DNA of 64,000 nt, from contig JAGYIT010000014.1 in assembly GCA_018402445.1 (NCBI GenBank), positions 114,238 to 178,237 on the forward strand, in the 5' to 3' direction. The notes under the pieces are model-generated. The model saw nothing but the letters and a program-made list of their open reading frames with translations. It ran no database searches and was not told where the DNA came from. This document shows, piece by piece, positions 9,301 through 19,900 of the stretch (positions are counted from its first letter, which is position 1; each line of letters starts with the position of its first letter). Source of the stretch: Akkermansiaceae bacterium (GTDB lineage Bacteria; Verrucomicrobiota; Verrucomicrobiia; Verrucomicrobiales; Akkermansiaceae). Both the position numbers and the translations under genes were made by a program.

Positions 9301-9696
9301 GCGATTGGAGGCGACCTGGGTCGGACGGCCTTCGTGGGTAGTGACGACGAGCGGCACGGCGCCACCGGCACGCGGCATACTAGAGGCGTAGTAGGTGGCT
9401 TTCCCGGGGATCACCCACTCGGGGGCGTTGGTGTAAGGCACGAGATACGCTTCCGGGCGGCGGCAGGCGACCATTCCGAAACCGGCCAACGCCGTGGAGG
9501 AACCCATCAGCTTGAGGAATGTCCGGCGCGAGGTTTCCATTTCATCCTGGTTCGCCATTTCGGCCACGCCCTGCGGGAATTCGCGATCCATCCAGGTGCG
9601 GAATTCAGGGGTGTCGCGGAGTTGTCCGGCGCTGCGCCACGAGACGGTCGTTTCGTCCTGCGGGACTTCCGGATGGTTCCAAATGCGTTTGCTCAT
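6390..9696 (-). CDS. actB: Alternative Complex III subunit ActB (molybdopterin-like plus iron-sulfur), with one frame break
   Basis: About 1,101 residues once the break is repaired. The N-terminal two-thirds resembles a molybdopterin oxidoreductase but in ACIII binds no molybdenum cofactor. The C-terminal third is an iron-sulfur domain with four cysteine clusters: CMGCNACLVAC, CMQCESAPCETVCP, CIGTRYCANNCP and CTYC with a later CQDACP, which in ACIII hold three 4Fe-4S and one 3Fe-4S centre. A twin-arginine motif, RRTFLK, lies near residue 57, indicating Tat export. The reading frame shifts near 9030: the sequence runs LAAK then reads out of frame, while removing one base restores DSAILGEGVKLVPDF. 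All else is intact, so the shift is most likely a sequencing indel. Confidence 0.92.
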
Positions 9697-9732
9697 ATCA
9701 GGGCGGCGGGAAAAATGTTCGTGGGAAACGGG

Positions 9733-10431
9733 TTAGCGGTGGCAGGAGGTGCAGCTGGCCTTGGGATGCACGTTGAAGGTTTTTTTCAGCTCCTCGCCGA
9801 GATCGGTGGTGGTCTTGACGTTCCCGTCCTTGCTGTATTTCGCCACATCGCCGTCGCCGTAGTTGAAATTGAAGACCTCCTCCAGTGGGCGGAGGTGCTT
9901 CTCAGGGGCGTTGTGGCAATCGAGGCACCAGCCCATCGAGTGAGGTTCGGATTGATAGACCACATCCATTTTGTGGACATCGCCGTGGCAGCTCTGGCAG
10001 GAAATTCCGCGGTTCACGTGCGCGGAGTGGTTGAAATAGACGTAGTCCGGGGACTTGTGGACGCGCACCCATTCGATCGGCTTGCCGTCGTAGCGGGGAT
10101 GGGCGGGGTTCATGGAGACATGCAGCGGCTCCAGCTTCGGGCTGTCCTTCTGGACGTGCTGGTGGCAGTTCCAGCAGGTGTTTCCGGTGGGCACGTTCGA
10201 GTGCCCGGAAACGTCTGCGAACGAATGGCAATAACGGCAATCGAGACCGAGTTGATCGACGTGGATCTTGTGCGAGAACGGAATGGGCTGGTTCGGCTTG
10301 TAGCCCACCACCTGCGCCTTGGGTGTCGCGTAGTAAGTGATCGCCAAGGCGACCCCGGTGCCCACAGCACCCAGGCAAAATGCGATTTTGAGCGGAAGAA
10401 GGTTGGACCAGCGTGGGAAAATGTTCGCCAT
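9733..10431 (-). CDS. actA: Alternative Complex III subunit ActA (pentaheme cytochrome c)
   Basis: A 232-residue protein with an N-terminal membrane helix (about residues 15-34) and exactly five heme c motifs: CRYCH (65-69), CWNCH (86-90), CQSCH (145-149), CLDCH (169-173) and CTSCH (227-231, two residues before the end). This is the diagnostic pentaheme pattern of ActA. It relays electrons from the ActB iron-sulfur chain to ActE. It is the first gene of the ACIII operon, 36 bases ahead of actB. A CRP/FNR-type palindrome lies 44 bases upstream of its start codon, so control of the whole operon may act there. Confidence 0.95.
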   Translation of the reverse strand: MANIFPRWSNLLPLKIAFCLGAVGTGVALAITYYATPKAQVVGYKPNQPIPFSHKIHVDQLGLDCRYCHSFADVSGHSNVPTGNTCWNCHQHVQKDSPKLEPLHVSMNPAHPRYDGKPIEWVRVHKSPDYVYFNHSAHVNRGISCQSCHGDVHKMDVVYQSEPHSMGWCLDCHNAPEKHLRPLEEVFNFNYGDGDVAKYSKDGNVKTTTDLGEELKKTFNVHPKASCTSCHR

Positions 10432-10474
10432 GGGAGAATGTAGGATGCGGCGTCGCGCCGCGCGAAACGTGCTA

Positions 10475-10496
10475 GCTTGTGAAAATTTTCACAAGC
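10475..10496. promoter_or_regulatory. Perfect 22-bp palindrome with CRP/FNR-type core upstream of actA
   Basis: The site reads GCT-TGTGA-AAATTT-TCACA-AGC arranged as a perfect dyad with no mismatch. The core TGTGA-N6-TCACA is the classical consensus for CRP-family dimeric regulators. It lies 44-65 bases upstream of the actA start and downstream of the convergently read DUF1080 stop. I infer an operator for a CRP/FNR-family regulator controlling the ACIII operon. No regulator gene is visible in the window. Confidence 0.7.
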
Positions 10497-10565
10497 GTTT
10501 TTCTCGAACAATTTCTCTTTTCCGCGGCCTTTTCATGGATTCAACGGATTCGGCTTCGTTAGCCT

Positions 10566-11190
10566 TCAGTCCAGCGCCTTGATGCGGATGTTTTTGTAGT
10601 AAACCTTGCTGCCCGCATCGTGGGCCTGGAGGGCGATCGCGCCGCCTTCGGGGAGGAGTTTGCTTTTCCCCCTCGGATTTGTATTCGACGAGTTTTTTGC
10701 CGTTCACGGTGGAGGTGATGACGCCGTTCTCGACTCGGATGACCATCTCCATCCATTTGTCGTCCTCGAAAGGCTCTAGGTTCTTGACGGTGGCGTAAAG
10801 CCCACCGGTCTTTTGCGGATCGCCCTGGGTGTTGTTCACCTGAATCTCGTAACCGCGGGGCCAGCCTTTCTCCTGGTATTCGGTGTGAAAGAAAACGCCG
10901 CCGTTGGAGTTCTTGCGGGTCATCGCTTCCAGGCGCAGCTCGAAGTTCTTAAATTTCGCGCCGTTCACTTCGCCCGTGTAGAAGGCATGGGCGCGCGGGC
11001 CGTGCGCGACGATGGCACCGTCCTCGATCTTGAAAGAGTCCTGGTTCTCGGAAACTTTCCAACCGTCGAGGCTCTTGCCGTCGAACAGCGGTTTGAAGCC
11101 CTCCTCGTCGGCGAGGGAGACGTTTACGGATAAGACGGCGAAGGCCAGCGCAGCGAGGCATGAAGTGGTGTTTCTCAATGTCGTTTTCAT
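10566..11190 (-). CDS. DUF1080 (3-keto-disaccharide hydrolase-like) exported protein, one frame break
   Basis: About 207 residues with a signal peptide (MKTTLRN to VSLADEEG). The single DUF1080 beta-jelly-roll domain carries the family pattern FKPLFDGKSLDGWK, GGVFFHTEY and YEIQVNN. The family includes 3-keto-glucoside hydrolases and is heavily expanded in Verrucomicrobiota and Planctomycetota. The start is MKTTLRN at 11190. The frame breaks at a run of five C (10668-10672). Removing one base restores KLLPEGGAIALQAHDAG and then YYKNIRIKALD with a stop at 10566, the normal family ending. I treat this as a homopolymer sequencing error. It is a secreted, probably carbohydrate-active protein without clear functional link to the ACIII operon. 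Confidence 0.85.
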
Positions 11191-11316
11191 AATTACGGCT
11201 TCCATATTTACTTGATCCAGCGCGGAAGAAAATCAAATTCCTGCCACACGCCCAGTACAGCCATCCCATTGCGCTGCATGGCTGTTTTAATCCACCCCGG
11301 TGGCGGGGGCCTCCGC

Positions 11317-11351
11317 ACAAAAAGAACCCCGCCCGGACGAACCGGACGGGG
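11317..11351 (-). terminator. Rho-independent terminator for the large nucleotidase gene
   Basis: In the minus direction, CCCCGTCCGG, a five-base loop and CCGGGCGGGG (one mismatch) are followed by TTCTTTTT. It lies about 40 bases after the stop of the gene at 11391. Confidence 0.8.
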
Positions 11352-11390
11352 ACTTGTGGAACAGCCGAACGCCAGCAACCGATTGCAAAC

Positions 11391-14300
11391 TTATTCGGGG
11401 AGGATCAGTCGGTAGAACTCCTTGTCCGCGGTTTTCGGGAATGTGATATCAAGCTCACCGGCATCTTCCCAGCCCTCGGGGGTGAGATCGGTCGATTTCT
11501 CGATCGGCATCGTCAGTGTGACATCCCCGGCGAAAGCCTGGACGAGCAGGTTGCCCGTGCCGCGCAGATCCTGGATGGAGCTTGGGGTGTAGAGGCTGAA
11601 GGAACCGGGGTTGGAAACCACATCCCCCTGTCCAGCCAGGCGCGAAGCCGAGCGGACACCCTCGACAGACTGCCGGTGGATGTTCAGAGCGACCGTGTTG
11701 CCAAAGGCGGCGTCGATTTCGCTGCCGGTGTTGGCGACATCGGGATCGAGACCGAGGTTGGCGACTTCGAAGCCATTCGTGAAGCCGTCGCCATCGCTGT
11801 CGAACAGCCCCTGGATGATGCGGCGGTCGAGATCGACCGTAGTATCCGCCTTGTTGAAGGGGCTGCTGCTGTGGAAGGTGAGCATGAACTCGGCGAATGC
11901 GTCCTGCTCGCTGCCTGCGGCGGCGAAGGTGGACTGGTTGCCGGTGGCGTCCGTGCTGAGATCCACGCGGTTGGCCGACGGATTGGTGCGCACCACCCAT
12001 GGCAGCGGGTATGTGTCACCGCCGAAGTCCGATCCGGCCGTGCCGGGGTTGGCGAGGAAATTCAGAGTGACGAGGCGGATCTGGCGGGCGGGGTTGAGGA
12101 TCTGGCCGTTGGCGATGAGCACTTCGGTCACGTCACCGTCCTCGTTGATCAGCGCGGCATACCGGATACGGTCACCGCCGTTAATGGCGCTGATGACGTT
12201 GGCCGTGCTGACATAGCTGATCGGGGTGCGGGCAAGATCGGCGACCACGCGGAGTCCGCCGAGCTGGGCGAACTGGCCGGGGTGCTCTTGTCGAAGCCGG
12301 TTCCGTTGCTGCCTTGGACACCGTGTTCAAGTAGCACTTTGAGCTGCTCGACGGTAGCACTCAGGGCGGTGAGGCCGTTGTTGAACTTGAGCGAGTCCTC
12401 GACATCGAGCTGCGAGATGTCGCCCGCGAGCTTGTTGGCGGAGGGGTTCGCCGCGGTGGGCAGCAGGTTCCCGTTGGCATCGATCGCGCCGATAGCGTTG
12501 CGGATGCCGCCGCCGTTCTTGAGGGCGACTTCGACGGTGGAGTCGAACCGTTTGGCATACCAAAGGTTGGCATCGGCGGACAAGTTTCCGAAGTTGGTTT
12601 CCTGCTGGCGGACGCTGGTGCGGCGTCCTTCGAGGTAAACGGCGGACTTTCCGAGGATAAGGCCGTCCTTGGCGCTGATGACGGCGTTGATCACATCGGT
12701 CACGGCTTTCACCGTGCCGCCGCGGGTGCCGACGGCGTAGGGATCCTCCACCTCACCCCACTCGGCGGTGACGGAGGCGTCGTTCACGGTGATGCTGTTG
12801 CTGACGGTGTCGATGGCGGTGATGTGGCCTGCGTCGTTGAAGTCCACAACGAGGCGGCCGAGATACTCATATTCGCCCTCGCCGCTGACGACGGCGACGG
12901 TGTGGCCGTCGAGGTCGGTGGTGATGAACGGGTAGTCCTCACCGATGGTGTCGCCGGGCTGGAGCACGGTGCCTTCCTTGGCCATGATGACGCCGGAGCC
13001 GCCGGCGATGATGATGTCCACGTGGCGCAGCTTTTCGGCGAGCTGTTTCTCGTTGTCGATCTGCTGGAGGTGGGTGGCCATGATGATCTTGTTGCAACCG
13101 GCGGCGACGAGTGCGTCGATGTCCGGCTGGAGATGGATGGCCAAGGCATCAATGTCATAGGTGCGCGGGGAGACGTTGGTCGCGCCCACCGGGCCGGTGA
13201 CGGTGACGAGGCCCGGTGAGGAAATGCTCGCAAGGTCTGGCGGACTCACGCCGATAACGCCGATTTTCTCGCCGCCGCGCTCGATGATGGCGGACTTGGC
13301 GATCTTGGCTCTTGTTGGCGTGGCGTTGAGGCCGGGGTAGTTCGCGGATGGGTGCGGGGCGAAGGCACCGATGTTGCGGATGTCGCTCGTGTAGCGGGCG
13401 TTGAGGGTGGAGTCCGCGCTGAAATCGAGGTTCGCGCTGAGGAACGGGAAGGCAGCCCCGTAGTGGCGCATGGACGTGCTGCTGGTCCGCGGATCGGGCA
13501 GCACGATGTTGGCGAATTCGTTGGCACCGAGGTCGAACTCGTGGTTGCCGATGCAGGTCGCATCGAAGCCGATGGAGTTCATGATCGCGATGTTCGGGCG
13601 GCCGGGGTTTTCACGCAGATCCACGTCGCTGGCATCGTAGCCGAAGGCGAAACCGAGCGCGGTCTTCAGCGGGGCGCGGGTGGAGGAGTCGTTGCCGGCG
13701 GAAAGGAAGGCTCCGGGAATGAAGCAGTCGCCGGCACCGATGGTGACCGAGGCGTCCATTCCGGGGGCATCCTCCAGCTTGTCCACCAGCGCGGCGAACT
13801 GTGGCGCGGTGGTGATGGAGGAGATGCTTCCTTCCATGTCCGACGCGTGCAGGACTTGCAGGCGGAAGGCAGGTGCATTGATTTCATAAACTCCCACGCC
13901 GCCGACGATTTCGTCGTCGATGACTCCCTCGTAACCGACGATGGCGATTGCATTGCCAGTCGGGCTATCCACGGCGTCCACGATGGTCACGGTCTCAGGA
14001 GAAATGAGGCCGGCGTCGCTGTCGTTGATGTAACGGATGACCTGCGGTGCGGCGGGGTCGGTGATGTCCACGACGATCACGCCGTTCTGACGCTCCATGA
14101 CAGCCACCGCGATGACGGTGCCGTCGGGCAGCGTGGTGACGGCCACGCCTTCGGGTTCGGGGCCCTTGTCGTCTGAACGGGTGTCAAATCTTCCCTTGAT
14201 GCCGCCCTTATTGGAGTTGTGGCGCTGCGGGTCGCGGTTGAAGAGTTCGATCTCAAGCGGAAGGTGGGAAACGAAGGTCATCGAGTTGTTAGCTTCTTTT

Positions 14301-15562
14301 CTCCAAAGCGAGAGGCCGCGGGTGCCGAGCGAGACGATCTTGTTGATGTCGGAGCCAGCAGCCGGGAAGACCGGGCCGTCGAGTATTTGATCTTTAAGCA
14401 CGTTCAGGCGGCCGTAGTCGTTGTTACTGGTCGAGACCGAGAAGCCAGGGGCAAAGCCGTATGTGCTCACGGCTGAAGCGAGGCGCTGGATGTCGCCGTC
14501 ATCGACGCGGGCGTCACCCTCGTCGGCGGTGATCACATAGGTGCTGCCAGCTTGTGCCCAAGTGGCGATCCCGTCCGGCATCGGCAGGCCGAACGCGGGA
14601 TTGGTCACATCGAAGACAGCGTCCTTGTCGGAAGCGTCGATGACGATCGGAATCTGGCCGAGGCTGGTGGCATTTTCCCATTCAAGCGTGGTCAGGTTGA
14701 GCACGGCGAGGGCGTTGTTTTCCTGCAGGCTGACGATGAGCTGGGAGTTGTCGGGGCTGAAGACGACATACTCAGGCTCGATGTGGAAATGCTTCGGGTT
14801 GTTGTCGGCGGGATCGAAGGAAGTGTGGTCGCGAACCCCGGCGATGAGCGCGGATGCGGCTACGCTGCTGAAGTCGATGGTGTTCACCGTGAGCGTGGTC
14901 GTGTCGAGGGTGGCGGCATTCAGGGTGCCCAGATTGATGACAGAGACGGATCCTGGCTGCTGGAAGGCGTTGAACTCGGCGACCGTGCCGGGTGCATCCT
15001 CATCGCCGGTCCAGGCGTGCTGGCCTTCGTTGGCGATGCCTACGATGCCGTTGTTGATGGCCACGGCGTCGGGGTGGTAGCCGACGGGCACCGAGCCGAT
15101 CACGGCACCGGTCTCCATATTGAAAAACACCGCGCGTCCGATCTGCGGGACGGTGGCGGTCAGATCCATGGGCGCGCCGTTCACCGTCACGGTGACGGTG
15201 GAACCGTTCAGGATGTTGGCCACGCCGATGCCGGAGTTGCCGGCATCAATGGCCACTCCGGTGATTTCGGAGTAAACGAAGCCGGCGACCGGGTTGTCCG
15301 TAAACCATTGCGCGATGTTGACCTCGGCGTGAGCCACGAATGTGGTGCCGTTGTGACGGAGGAGACTGACGCCGCCGATGGAATCGTTGGTAACGGCGAG
15401 CGTGTCTTGGTTGGGCGAGAAGCCGACGACTTCACCGGCGCCGATCGCGAGTGGAATCACCTGATGCTGCCGCAAGCCGGTGACTTGGGCATGGGTTGTA
15501 ATTGTAGCGGCGCAAAAGATGAACAGCGCGCCATGGATGGTAGTGGGTAAACGTGTTTTCAT
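11391..15562 (-). CDS. Large exported choice-of-anchor I / 5'-nucleotidase-family protein, one frame break
   Basis: About 1,390 residues after repair. The order is: signal peptide (start MKTRLPTT at 15562, TTHAQ cleavage region); a choice-of-anchor I beta-propeller-like domain (about 40-560); a metallophosphatase domain beginning LQVLHASDMEGS, with the IGNHEFDLG metal-binding motif and the ATHLQQ motif; a 5'-nucleotidase C-terminal domain with GGGIRNA; a FDSDGDGFTNG calcium-type loop; and a C-terminal beta tail ending EFYRLILPE. The family hydrolyses extracellular nucleotides or phosphate esters. A frame break near 12278 in a C-run (ACCCC before GGCCAG) is fixed by adding one C, giving STPGQFAQLGGLRVVADLA. 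It has its own terminator and probably scavenges phosphate outside the cytoplasm. Confidence 0.85.
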
Positions 15563-15650
15563 ATGATTGAGTTGCATTCGAAGCAACCTTGCTAAAAAAA
15601 CCGTTAATCCCCGGGATCCAACCGCTCAATTGTTACAAAATAATCACTAG

Positions 15651-15687
15651 TGTGATGAAAATGTCACATACCTGATTTCATTATAAT
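15651..15687 (+). promoter_or_regulatory. Promoter with TGTGA-N8-TCACA dyad and TATAAT ahead of the lipoprotein gene
   Basis: A TATAAT hexamer at 15682-15687 is preceded by an inverted repeat, TGTGA (15651-15655) and TCACA (15664-15668), with 8 bases between. No good -35 hexamer is seen at the correct spacing, which fits an activator-dependent promoter. Transcription would start near 15694, downstream of the first in-frame ATG (15686), so the lipoprotein start at 15743 is preferred. The 8-base spacing is not that of CRP. Confidence 0.45.
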
Positions 15688-15742
15688 GTATGTAAAATTT
15701 CATGACTCAGATAAAATCTTCGTAATTATAATATCCAAAAGA

Positions 15743-16186
15743 ATGATGAGGTGGGTGTTGGGTCTCCTCGCGGCGCTGGCCTTGCCGAGTTGCCTGCAGA
15801 ACGAGACGACGGTCACATTGAACAAGGACGGCAGCGGCACGGTGGTCGAGGAGACCTTCCTCGGCGCGAAGATGCTGGAGATGATGACGCAGTTCGCGCA
15901 GCCGGGCGCACCGGATCCGGTGGCAGAAATGTTCTCCGAGGACAAGGCCAAGGCGAAGATCGCGAAAATGGGCGAGGGCGTCGAATCCACCAACGCGACC
16001 TACACCGAGGGCGACACGATCACCCTTTTCGACGTGCAGGTGGGCAAGATGTTCGCGCAGAAGGACGAATTGAAGAAGATCGGCGAAACCAGCAAGACCG
16101 ACATGGATGCGGCAAAGGCGGCCTTCGCGAAGCTGGACGGCATTAAGGTCGAGACGAAGAGAGATGTGACGGTCACGCTCAAGTGA
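15743..16186 (+). CDS. Small lipoprotein, function unknown
   Basis: 147 residues from ATG 15743 (or the adjacent ATG at 15746). A signal peptide ends in the lipobox ALPSC, so the mature protein begins at Cys and is lipid-anchored. The following stretch, ETTVTLNKDGSGTVVEETFL, is the beta-hairpin beginning common to a family of verrucomicrobial lipoproteins. No catalytic motif is seen. The frame could be opened 19 codons earlier, but the predicted promoter lies downstream of that ATG. The gene is single, divergent from the nucleotidase. Confidence 0.75.
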   Translation: MMRWVLGLLAALALPSCLQNETTVTLNKDGSGTVVEETFLGAKMLEMMTQFAQPGAPDPVAEMFSEDKAKAKIAKMGEGVESTNATYTEGDTITLFDVQVGKMFAQKDELKKIGETSKTDMDAAKAAFAKLDGIKVETKRDVTVTLK

Positions 16187-16273
16187 TTTTTGCTCGGCTC
16201 AACGGATCAAGGTTGCGCGCTCCTATCAGCTTTCGGCGGAGGATGAACGGCAGAATGGCATCAGCCACTCCCA

Positions 16274-16852
16274 TCAAGTCGCCTGCGGCTGCACATCGGG
16301 CACGGAGGGGCCGGTGGCCTGCATGAAGCGGGTCTTCGCGCGGAGCATCAGGGTGCCGAGGAAGAAATCGGCGAGCGGGAGGACGACGTTGAAATTTTTG
16401 TGCATGTAGCGGTGATGGAGGAGATGGTGACCGTTGAGTTTGCGGAACCACTGAGGCTTCTCGACGCGGCGCGCCTTGGGCAGGTGCATACACCAATGGA
16501 TGTATTCGTAGAAGCCGTAGTAACTGGTAAAAGCCAGAGCTCCACCGGCGACAAAGCCCCACTGCCCGACCGCCCAAGAGAGCAGCGCGAAGGGGATCGC
16601 GCCGATCAGGATCAGCACCGGGCCGTTCCACCATGCCATCGGGATCGTCTTCTTGTCCTTCTCATGGATGAGATGGTAGGTCTGATCCGCCTTGAAAACC
16701 TGATGATGCACCACGGCGTGCGCCTGGAAGGCGTAGCGGAAATTCCACACGGGGCGGTGCATCACGTACTTGTGGAGTGTCCATTCGAAGAAGGAGGCAA
16801 AAACGATGCCAACGGCAAGGCCAGCGAGGCACCAGAGTGTGAATGTGATCAT
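16274..16852 (-). CDS. Sterol desaturase / fatty acid hydroxylase family membrane protein
   Basis: 192 residues with about four membrane helices and the eight-histidine di-iron pattern of the fatty-acid-hydroxylase superfamily: HKYVMH (27-32), HAVVHH (45-50), HWCMH (about 119-123) and HHLLHHRYMH (about 142-151). These enzymes hydroxylate or desaturate lipids using O2, usually at the inner membrane. The substrate cannot be read from the sequence; a lipid, carotenoid or hopanoid is possible. The gene stands alone between the lipoprotein and the tricorn protease. Length is on the short side but complete. Confidence 0.85.
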   Translation of the reverse strand: MITFTLWCLAGLAVGIVFASFFEWTLHKYVMHRPVWNFRYAFQAHAVVHHQVFKADQTYHLIHEKDKKTIPMAWWNGPVLILIGAIPFALLSWAVGQWGFVAGGALAFTSYYGFYEYIHWCMHLPKARRVEKPQWFRKLNGHHLLHHRYMHKNFNVVLPLADFFLGTLMLRAKTRFMQATGPSVPDVQPQAT

Positions 16853-16945
16853 GTGGGTGTGTAGGTTGCCGATAGAGCGGGGTGCATGGATAATGCCGCC
16901 ACGTGTGGATCACAAGCTTTGCTTTCGGGGAACTCCCCACCGGGT

Positions 16946-19900
16946 TCACTTGGCAGATTTCGGGATCGGAGCTACTTCCACGCCCTTACCGGCGATATGT
17001 TCCCGCAGAACGCGTAGCGCGGCGGCGAGCTGGGGATCGAGCCCTTCCGCCTGCTGCTCTGGCCCGATGGAGACGAGCACGTCCGGCACTGCTCCGTTGA
17101 GTTCGAGGTCACGTCCGGTCGTGGTGTCGAACCAACCGCGGAAGGGCACCTGCAGCTCGCCGACCTCGGGGATGCGAATCGTCACGGCAGAGATCACGCC
17201 GCCGTTTGTCGGCAGGCCGACGAGTTTGCCGCGGCCGAGCCGCTTGAAGGCGTGGCAGAAAATCTCTGCGTTCGAGTAAGTGTTTTCGTTGCACAACACG
17301 ACCATGGGGCCGTCCCAAGAGGGGCTGACGCGGCGATCCACGGGGTATCCCCTTTCCCCGCTGCGAGGGATGGTGAAAGTGTGGACGGGTTGGCAAAAAA
17401 GGGCGAGAAGCTGATCCGCCACGCGCCCGCCGACATTGTCGCGGAGGTCGAGGATGAGTCCCTCGGAATCCAGCGAGGCGCGATAGACCTCGGTGGTGAG
17501 TTCTCGCAGCTCATCGGATTTCATTTTCCGGAAAGGCAGGTATGCGATCTTTTTCCCGTCCTCCTCGGCGGCGAGATCGGCGCGCTTGAGTTTCGCTGCG
17601 CGATCCAGCCACCTCGCCCTGCCGTAGGAAATGGGGATCAGCTCCAGGGTTCTCTCCACCCCATCCGATGAGGCGACGATAAGGGGGAACGCGCTGCCCT
17701 TCGCTCCGCTGAAAACCGTGTGTAGAGGAGTCCGCGCGTCCACCGCCTTGCCGCCGATGCGCAAAACCGTTTCCCCGGCGACGGGCGCGCCCTCCACGAG
17801 GGAGACCGGCGAGCCTTCGAGCACATTCGCGATGACCAGCGAGCCGTCCCGGGAGTTGCGGAACGTGAGGCCGGGGAAAGCGGTCGGTTGATCCACGTCC
17901 TCCCGCTTTGAGGGAACGCCCCAGGGCTTGGTCTTAAAAGTGAGGTGGGAGGCGTTCAGCTCCCCGAGCAACTGCGCAACCACCCGGTCGAACTGCCGCG
18001 AGTCCCTCGCAGCGGCGGCCGCGTCCTCGTATTTCGCGAGGACGGCGGGCCAGTCGGTGCCGTTCATCTGCGTGTCGTAGAACCGCTCGCCGAGGCAGCG
18101 CCAGATCCTGCGGAAGCCCAGCCGCAGCCGTTTCTCGCGCTCCTGCGCCACGGAAAAGGAGAAATCGAAGCGCTTCAGCTCTCCCTCATGGAAAACGGAT
18201 GGAATCCGGTCAATACGCCAGAACGAGCGGCCATCCGCACCGATGCCCTCGGAGATGCCACGGAAATTTGCAAATTCGGAAATTTCCCCGCCATCCAGGG
18301 GCGCGGCGTAGATCGTGTGGTCGGACTTGTCGCGGCTTTGGAAAAGGATGGAGCGGGAATCCGCCGCCCAGGTGACACGTGTCGGCTCACCGATGTCCGT
18401 TTCGAGAGGGCGAGGGGAGGTGGAAATCATTCCGCGATCCCTGTACGCGACATCAATGAGCCACAGCCTCGCGATCCCGTCTGGCTCGCGCCGTGCGGTG
18501 AAGACGACGGTTTTCCCGTCCGGCGAGAATTTCGGGGATCCCTCGAAAGCAGGGTGGCGGGTGAGGTTTTGCGGAGGAAGCAGGCCGTCGGCGCGGACGA
18601 GGAAGATGTCGCGGTTCGAGTGGATGTCCTTCGCCGCCATCACCAGCCACTCTCCGTCCGGAGCCCAATCGTAGGTCGGAGAGTCCCATGCTCGCGCTGC
18701 GACGACGGGTTCGCCGCTGTCCAGCGAGGCGGTCACTAGGTCGCCCGTCGCCTCCAGCCATGCGAGTTTGCCGCCGCAGGGGCTGACCTTGAGGCTCCGC
18801 TTAGACCTTGCACAGGAAGCGATCACCGCGATCTCTCCCATTTCGCCCGAATCCCATGCCGCGCGGCAAACCTCGGCTTCAAGCCCGTCGTCGCGGAGGA
18901 AATAGAGTTCCGAACCGTCTGCGGAGAGCGCCGGCTCGCGCTCGTCGGCATGGTCTGTCCGGGTCAGGCGCTGCGGCGAGGATTCGCCCGCAGCCATTGT
19001 CCAGAGATCGCCCGCCGAGGAGAAGACGATGCGGTCGCCCTCCGCAGAGAACGCCGCGAAGGACGTGCCTGTCACCTTTTCCTTCCGCTTGGTGCGGTCG
19101 GGAAGTTTTTCCTTGGTGGAAAAGCGCACGGCGACGGGCGCGGCGGGGCTTTCCGGCTCGAAGCGGTAGACCTCCTGCCCTGAGCGGAAGACCATCACCT
19201 TTCCATCGGCTGAGAGTGTTGGCAGTACGACGCCTCCCATTGTGGTCAGCTTTTTGTGCGGCTCCGCGCCGAAGCCGCCCTCCCACACATCGAAATCCCC
19301 GTCCCTACTGGAAACATAGTAGAAACCTTTCCCATCTGCCTTCCACATCGGGGAGCGAGCCTCGCTATCCTCCATCACTGCGGGGGTGAAACGTCCCACC
19401 TTTTCCTCGAACAGGTGAATCGATGACGCACGCGAACCGCGATAGCCCTTGCGGTAGAGCTGTTCCCCGCCCCGGCAGAAAAGGAACCGCGTCCCGCAGG
19501 GCGATACGGATGCCGAATGCGCGGTGGCGTCGAACAGCGCCAGCTCGCGCGAATCCGCGGTGAGATCCACTTTCATCAGCCGGAAAGGCTTGTAGCCCGA
19601 GCTGGCCCGCACGCCGCGGACGATGGCGAAAGTCCCGTCCGGCGAGATCGCCTCGGGTATGTTGCCTTCGGTGTGGCGTGTGTGAATCCGCAAATCGGTT
19701 CCGTCGATTTTCACGGAATGGAGCTGCACGGAACCGGACTCCTCCGAACCGAAATGGATGCGCCCCCCATCCGGCGAAAACTTCGGATAAGCCTCCCGCG
19801 CGGGGGTTTCCACCACCCGCACCGCATCGCCGCCTGCGGAGGGGGCAGTCCAGATATCATTGAGCCACTCGAAGGCCAGCGTTTTCCCATCGGGCGAAAG

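Noticed and set aside
8734..9696. The N-terminal actB fragment as a separate gene
   Set aside because: It ends in nonsense residues after a single-base shift, and its sequence continues exactly in the next frame; known ActB is one chain.
15651..15668. Second CRP-type site
   Set aside because: The half-sites TGTGA and TCACA are 8 bases apart rather than 6, so it does not fit the CRP consensus; kept only as an undefined dyad.
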